Source of the DNA: Haloarcula rubra
Lineage (GTDB): Archaea; Halobacteriota; Halobacteria; Halobacteriales; Haloarculaceae
Assembly (NCBI RefSeq): GCF_019599465.1
Contig: NZ_RKLR01000010.1
Span: 1-64,000 of the forward strand
Direction of reading: 5' to 3'
Length of the DNA stretch: 64,000 nt
The position numbers were made by a program, and so were the translations under genes. Shown here piece after piece: positions 60,305 to 64,000 of the stretch (positions are counted from its first letter, which is position 1; each line of letters begins with the position of its first letter). The notes under the pieces are model-generated. The model ran no database searches, was not told the origin of the DNA, and saw nothing but the letters and a program-made list of their open reading frames with translations.

Positions 60305-60552
60305 GTTGTACCGTGGAACAGCGCGAACAGGTCCGACGTGCTGCTCGAGCTATCGAGCACACTGTATCAACGGTCGCCGTCGACGTCGTCACACCTGGTG
60401 CGAGTCAGTACGACGCGTGGACGCTCGATGCCGTGTTGCAAGAGCCGGAGGGTGTGCCGCCCGAAGTGCTTCGGGAGTTAGCGTTGGCCGAGTTGACGCT
60501 CCGGCCGACGCCCTCACAGGCCGAGTATCAGCACGTGACGGCTACAGTGTAG
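60301..60552 (+). CDS. Hypothetical protein, second of a two-gene unit
   Basis: 83 residues from MSCTVEQREQVRRAARAIEH. VSTVAVDVVTPGASQYDAWT, LDAVLQEPEGVPPEVLRELA show a small alpha/beta protein; no motif recognised. It is followed 8 nt later by inverted repeat IR3, which would therefore close this module as IR2 closes the AbiE module. Confidence 0.6.
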   Translation: MSCTVEQREQVRRAARAIEHTVSTVAVDVVTPGASQYDAWTLDAVLQEPEGVPPEVLRELALAELTLRPTPSQAEYQHVTATV

Positions 60553-60560
60553 GGGGATAA

Positions 60561-60600
60561 CTAACCAACAATCGATATGCCTCTGGTAGGCGTTGGTTAG
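60561..60600. repeat. Inverted repeat IR3 (CTAACCAAC ... GTTGGTTAG)
   Basis: Nine-base perfect arms at 60561-60569 and 60592-60600 with a 22-nt interior. The outer base differs from IR1/IR2 on both arms in a compensating way (C/G rather than T/A), so the palindrome is kept although the sequence changed. Confidence 0.75.
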
Positions 60601-61245
60601 TCAGTTAGCTGGCTACTGACAAGAAGACTAAATAGATCGAGAGAAACTCCGGAATGCCGGATTTGACTGGGACACATGTCGAGCAGCCGGGTGCCTGCCC
60701 ACGAATGGAGCGGGGGAAACGCTCCCCCTGAGTAGACGCATCATTATTCAGCATCCCGTTTTTAATGGCAATTCGACAGGGAATCGGTCACCGATCAAGG
60801 CGCTGGAGACGGTCGACGCCGACACAAAGATAGTGCCGACGAGTACGAGGCGATCCTCGACGAGTACGACGCCGACCTGGTAGGCGTGTTCGATCACGGA
60901 CGAGCAAATTCGATTTGCGGAACCCGGTTCAAGGATTCTACAGGATTGGCTGTTCAGTATCCGCTCATCTGCCCCGAGGATGGGGATCCTACATTGCTGA
61001 GGAATACGGTCCCGACGAGCAGACCCACGTGTGTGGGAACGTCGTCACTGGCCCGCCTCACGGGACGACTGAGACGGGCTGTCCGAACGATTTGCCTTCC
61101 AAGGATGGGATCAGTCACACTGGCGGCAGGAGTCATTAAAGGATTCGTCCCGATCAACGTTCCCGAGACGACAGATTAGAGTACGCGCTCTGTAGTCATC
61201 ACAACCTCTCCGAAATGTCACTGGTGGATAGTTTCAACAGAACCA
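60601..61245. other. Intergenic region with a possible gene remnant
   Basis: 645 nt. A short hairpin GGAGCG/CGCTCC is at 60707-60725. Around 60800-61140 fragments in different frames look coding-like (SADEYEAILDEYDADLVGVF; YIAEEYGPDEQTHVCG), as in a frameshifted old gene, but I cannot name a parent family. The remainder shows nothing. Confidence 0.4.
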
Positions 61246-63393
61246 CTATTTTTCAATTTCAACGTCAGTGATCTCGAACCGGGCGCCGCCATCCTCGCCT
61301 GCTGTGAGAGAGAGCTCCCAACCGTGAGCTTCTGCAATTTGCCGTGCAATACTCAATCCGAACCCTGTTCCACCCTCTGTACTCGAGTATCCCGCCTCGA
61401 AAACTACGTTTTGATCGTCAGTCTCAATGCCGGGTCCGTCATCCGCCACATAGAAGCCATCATCCAGATCCCCAACAGTAACAGTGACAGTGTTGCCACC
61501 GTGTTCGATGGCGTTCCGAATAAGGTTCTCCAGGAGTTGTCTGAGCCGCTCTCGATCAGCGTGAATCCGTGACTCAGTAACGGTTCGTAGCGTTGCGTCA
61601 GCAGTATCGACAGTTTCCCAGCAGTTCGCCATAATCGAGCCGAGAGATACGATTTCAATATCGCTTACCTGTTTTCCTTCCTGTGCCAGTGTCAGGATAT
61701 TTTCGATCAACCCGTCCATTCGGTCATGCGCCTGTGCAACCTTGTCGAGATGATCGCTGTCGCACGTCTCTTGGGCGAGCTCTAAATGCCCGTCTGCCAC
61801 ACTTAGCGGGTTCCGAAGATCATGACTGACCACGGATGCAAACTCCTTCAACTGTCGTTCTTTTTGCTTCTGCTCCGAGATATTCCGACTAATGACGATG
61901 AACCGCTGCTCACCATCGATAGCGTGCCGTCTGATGTGTATTTCAACAGGGAATTCACTCCCGTCTTTCCGCCGAAATTGGCCCGTTACCTTTGTTTGGG
62001 TGTTTGGCTCCATCCCCGCCCAGAGAGATCTTGCTTCATCGGGAGCGATCGTCTGATCGAGATCCCAGATTTTCATCTCCTTGAGTTCAGCCTCTGTATA
62101 GCCAGTCTGCTCACAGAGACGTGGGTTTGGATCGATGATATTTCCGTCCATGTCGTGTACATTTATCATGTCAGGTGATTCATCAAACAGAGATTCAAGC
62201 CGTGCCGTGGTTTGTCGAAGTGTTTGCTCCCGCTGTCTCCGTGTCGTGATATCCCGGCTATTGACGACAATACCGTCGATGTCTGGCCTTTCTCGGTAGT
62301 CCGTCCCTCTGATTTCGAGCCACCGCCACTCATCGTCGGCTGTCCGGAACCGGAACTCAACGCTGACCCGCTGCTCCGAACTTGTAATAAGACGTTCGAA
62401 GGCCGCATAAGCTGTCGCCGTATCGTCCGGATGAACATACGCGAACGCGTCTTCACCGAGTAACTCTCCTGCCTCGTACCCAAGAATACGCGTGACTGAT
62501 GGACTCTGATACTGGATTCGACCAGCTTCGTCTACTACAGTGATGATGTCAGTTGATCCTTCCAGGTAGGATTTATGTCGTTCAAGCTCTCGCTGTCGCT
62601 CTCTACGATCTGTAATGTCCTGAAATAACGAGATGATCGTTACAACGTCACCGTCAGCGTCTGTGATGACTCGGTTGTGCCATTCACAGTAGATGCGGGT
62701 ACCGTCTTTCCGAACGTTTTCATCGATGCTGTGAAACCCGCCTTCAGCCCGGGAAAGGTCATCAGTTACACGATCGACATTCTCATAACTGTCCTCGGCC
62801 ACGATCTGCTCCCAAGTCTCTCCGAGCAGTTCTTCTTCTGAGTACCCCAGGATTGACTCTCCGGTCTCGTTCAGGCGAACGATTTCGAACTCTTCGTTGT
62901 ACTCCAGCACACCGATCGGTGATTGTTCGATGAGTAGCGCGAGTCGTTCCTGACTATCCTGAAGTGCCGCCGTAGCGTGTTGTTGATTAACCGCATTGAT
63001 GATTCGGTTGGCGAGTACAGTATACTGTCCTGATCCGGTTTCTTTTTGAAGATAATCAGTGACGCCACTGGAGATCGCTTCGCTGGCGACCTCTTCTGAC
63101 CCTTTTCCTGTGTACAGAATGAACGGCAAGTCAGGATATTCCTCCCGGACGATCGAGAGAAATTCGATGCCGGTCTGTTCTGGCATGTCGTAGTCAGACA
63201 CAACACAGACGTACTGTTGGTCCTGGAGGAGGTTAACTGCCTGGGCAACACTCGTGGCTATTGTCACGTCAAAGCGGTCGTCTTCGCGCTCGAGATATGT
63301 CGCAGTCAGGTCAGCGAGGTCCGGATCATCATCCACGTGAAGAACAGGTATTGACTCTAACGGTTCCACAGCGTCGACGAAGTCAGAGCTCAT
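61246..63393 (-). CDS. Sensor histidine kinase with receiver and three PAS domains
   Basis: 715 residues, soluble. N-terminal receiver (VLHVDDDPDLADLTATYLER; phospho-acceptor in VVSDYDMPEQTG near 66-70; Lys in YLQKETGSG). Three PAS domains follow at about 145-262, 268-388 and 392-512 (GVLEYNEEFEIVRLNETGES; ILGYEAGELLGEDAFAYVHP; RLCEQTGYTEAELKEM), each ending in a DIT/NIS-type coil. HisKA has the H box FASVVSHDLRNPLSVADGHL near 523-540, and HATPase_c has N box LIRNAIEHGGN, G1 VADDGPGIE and G2 GGTGFGLSIARQIAEAHGW. Such hybrid kinases are abundant in haloarchaea and sense cytosolic redox, light or ligands. Codon use is less GC-biased than in region 1, suggesting acquisition. No response regulator is adjacent. 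Confidence 0.94.
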   Translation of the reverse strand: MSSDFVDAVEPLESIPVLHVDDDPDLADLTATYLEREDDRFDVTIATSVAQAVNLLQDQQYVCVVSDYDMPEQTGIEFLSIVREEYPDLPFILYTGKGSEEVASEAISSGVTDYLQKETGSGQYTVLANRIINAVNQQHATAALQDSQERLALLIEQSPIGVLEYNEEFEIVRLNETGESILGYSEEELLGETWEQIVAEDSYENVDRVTDDLSRAEGGFHSIDENVRKDGTRIYCEWHNRVITDADGDVVTIISLFQDITDRRERQRELERHKSYLEGSTDIITVVDEAGRIQYQSPSVTRILGYEAGELLGEDAFAYVHPDDTATAYAAFERLITSSEQRVSVEFRFRTADDEWRWLEIRGTDYRERPDIDGIVVNSRDITTRRQREQTLRQTTARLESLFDESPDMINVHDMDGNIIDPNPRLCEQTGYTEAELKEMKIWDLDQTIAPDEARSLWAGMEPNTQTKVTGQFRRKDGSEFPVEIHIRRHAIDGEQRFIVISRNISEQKQKERQLKEFASVVSHDLRNPLSVADGHLELAQETCDSDHLDKVAQAHDRMDGLIENILTLAQEGKQVSDIEIVSLGSIMANCWETVDTADATLRTVTESRIHADRERLRQLLENLIRNAIEHGGNTVTVTVGDLDDGFYVADDGPGIETDDQNVVFEAGYSSTEGGTGFGLSIARQIAEAHGWELSLTAGEDGGARFEITDVEIEK

Positions 63394-63776
63394 TGTGGCT
63401 CCTCGCTGTACAGGTCACACTCACGACTTACTCACCGGTAACCAAGACAACCGCCGTCCTACCATTCTCCAATAAGAACCGAGGGCGAGTGCCATACTCC
63501 ACAGGAATGCTCCCCTTGTTTGTGACAGTGCCGATAACGGACTCCAGCGAAGATTATGAGTTAGCATTTGCTTTTCAGACGATTCCTTAGGACACTAATA
63601 TGATCGCCACTGTTAAATAATTTTGAGTGGCCCCCGACGAATCACCGGTCGACAACTTCCGTTTCAAGGATTTGAAGCCGAGTTCACGGATAAGCCTCAC
63701 CCTCAATAGACGCCCTGACAGGGTATGCAAAGTAAGGTGGGTAAGCTAAAATATTCCATCGACGGAACTCGGATAT
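63394..63776. other. Intergenic region, no gene seen
   Basis: 383 nt, AT-moderate. TATA-like TAAAATATTC near 63746-63755 precedes the broken frame that follows. No other structure recognised. Confidence 0.4.
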
Positions 63777-64000
63777 ATGACAACAGAATTTGATTATGGA
63801 CTTATCACTCGTTCCTCAGTTCTAATACAAAACAGCTATTTTTCCGGTGAACTCGAGGATCAGGATAGGGCAAACCGAGCGAGATTGCTCTAGAAAAACG
63901 CTTCGCGACTTGGCCCTTCACCCGATGCTAGCTTCGAGTGGGGGCAGATCAGTGAAACCCTAGACATACCCGAAGACGAATTCGACGCGGAAGCGATGGT
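63777..64000 (+). pseudogene. Reading frame broken by a TAG after 38 codons, continuing past the window
   Basis: From the ATG at 63777 the frame reads MTTEFDYGLITRSSVLIQNS, YFSGELEDQDRANRARLL, then TAG at 63891-63893. In the same frame the sequence stays open to the window edge (ASFEWGQISETLDIPEDEFD) with normal acidic haloarchaeal composition. An AAAATATTC box about 22-30 nt upstream could be its promoter. It may be a stop-interrupted gene or a 38-residue protein next to unrelated sequence. No family recognised. Confidence 0.4.

Noticed and set aside
55128-60600. CRISPR array from the repeated TTAACCAAC/GTTGGTTAA elements
   Set aside because: Copies are 1.8-3.6 kb apart with genes between; no regular spacers.

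Overview
The window looks like a chromosome or megaplasmid segment of a halophilic archaeon (class Halobacteria). The DNA is GC-rich and the proteins are strongly acidic (Asp/Glu-rich). Most genes have an archaeal TATA-like box 24-32 nt before the start codon and no ribosome binding site, as expected for leaderless transcripts. Typical haloarchaeal families occur: a HalOD1 output-domain protein, haloarchaeal zinc glucose dehydrogenase, small CxxC proteins, F420-dependent oxidoreductase, BCCT carrier and TrkA-type channels. The exact genus cannot be read from the sequence.

Region 1 (1-15.3 kb) is core-like. It holds a degenerate NuoF-like protein cut by the window edge, RidA, small transporters, a K+ channel with an RCK domain, a CAP-domain protein, a BCCT transporter, a two-gene component I/II chorismate amidotransferase operon (pabA/pabB or trpG/trpE), folD, serine acetyltransferase, small zinc proteins, CBS and HalOD1 proteins and a MobA-type nucleotidyltransferase.

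Region 2 (15.9-40.9 kb) is a large catabolic island. An IclR regulator is followed by an F420-dependent oxidoreductase, an IolD-like ThDP enzyme, a zinc dehydrogenase resembling scyllo-inosose 3-dehydrogenase, an SDR, a CoA-acylating methylmalonate-semialdehyde dehydrogenase (MmsA/IolA), an HpcH/HpaI aldolase and an enolase-superfamily sugar-acid dehydratase. Next come a decayed second copy of the IolD-like gene, a complete CUT1 sugar ABC importer, glucose dehydrogenase, a Gfo/Idh/MocA dehydrogenase, an EamA exporter, two IolE-like TIM-barrel proteins around an aldo/keto reductase, and PEP synthase. Together these suggest uptake and breakdown of a cyclitol (inositol-like) or related polyol to pyruvate/acetyl-CoA-level products and on into gluconeogenesis. 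IolB and IolC are not seen, so the route would differ from the bacterial one. A palindrome GTTCG-N7-CGAAC next to the iclR promoter and again upstream of one IolE-like gene is a candidate operator.

Region 3 (41.3-49.9 kb) has a cation/proton antiporter, HtpX protease, acyl-CoA synthetase, thiolase with a DUF35 partner, and a fumarylacetoacetate hydrolase-family enzyme.

Region 4 (49.9-64 kb) is an accessory island with longer gaps and more AT-rich spacers. It carries an HNH-like protein overlapping a NurA-family nuclease with no HerA helicase nearby, a winged-helix/TumE-like pair, an AbiEi/AbiEii toxin-antitoxin pair, small winged-helix regulators, and a multi-domain sensor kinase. Three copies of one inverted-repeat architecture (NTAACCAAC-N22/23-GTTGGTTAN) bracket the AbiE module and the following module. 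A 46-nt tRNA-like element (acceptor stem plus T arm only) lies directly before a coiled-coil protein gene. The last 220 nt hold a reading frame broken by a stop codon. No CRISPR array, rRNA gene, complete tRNA gene or intact insertion sequence was found.
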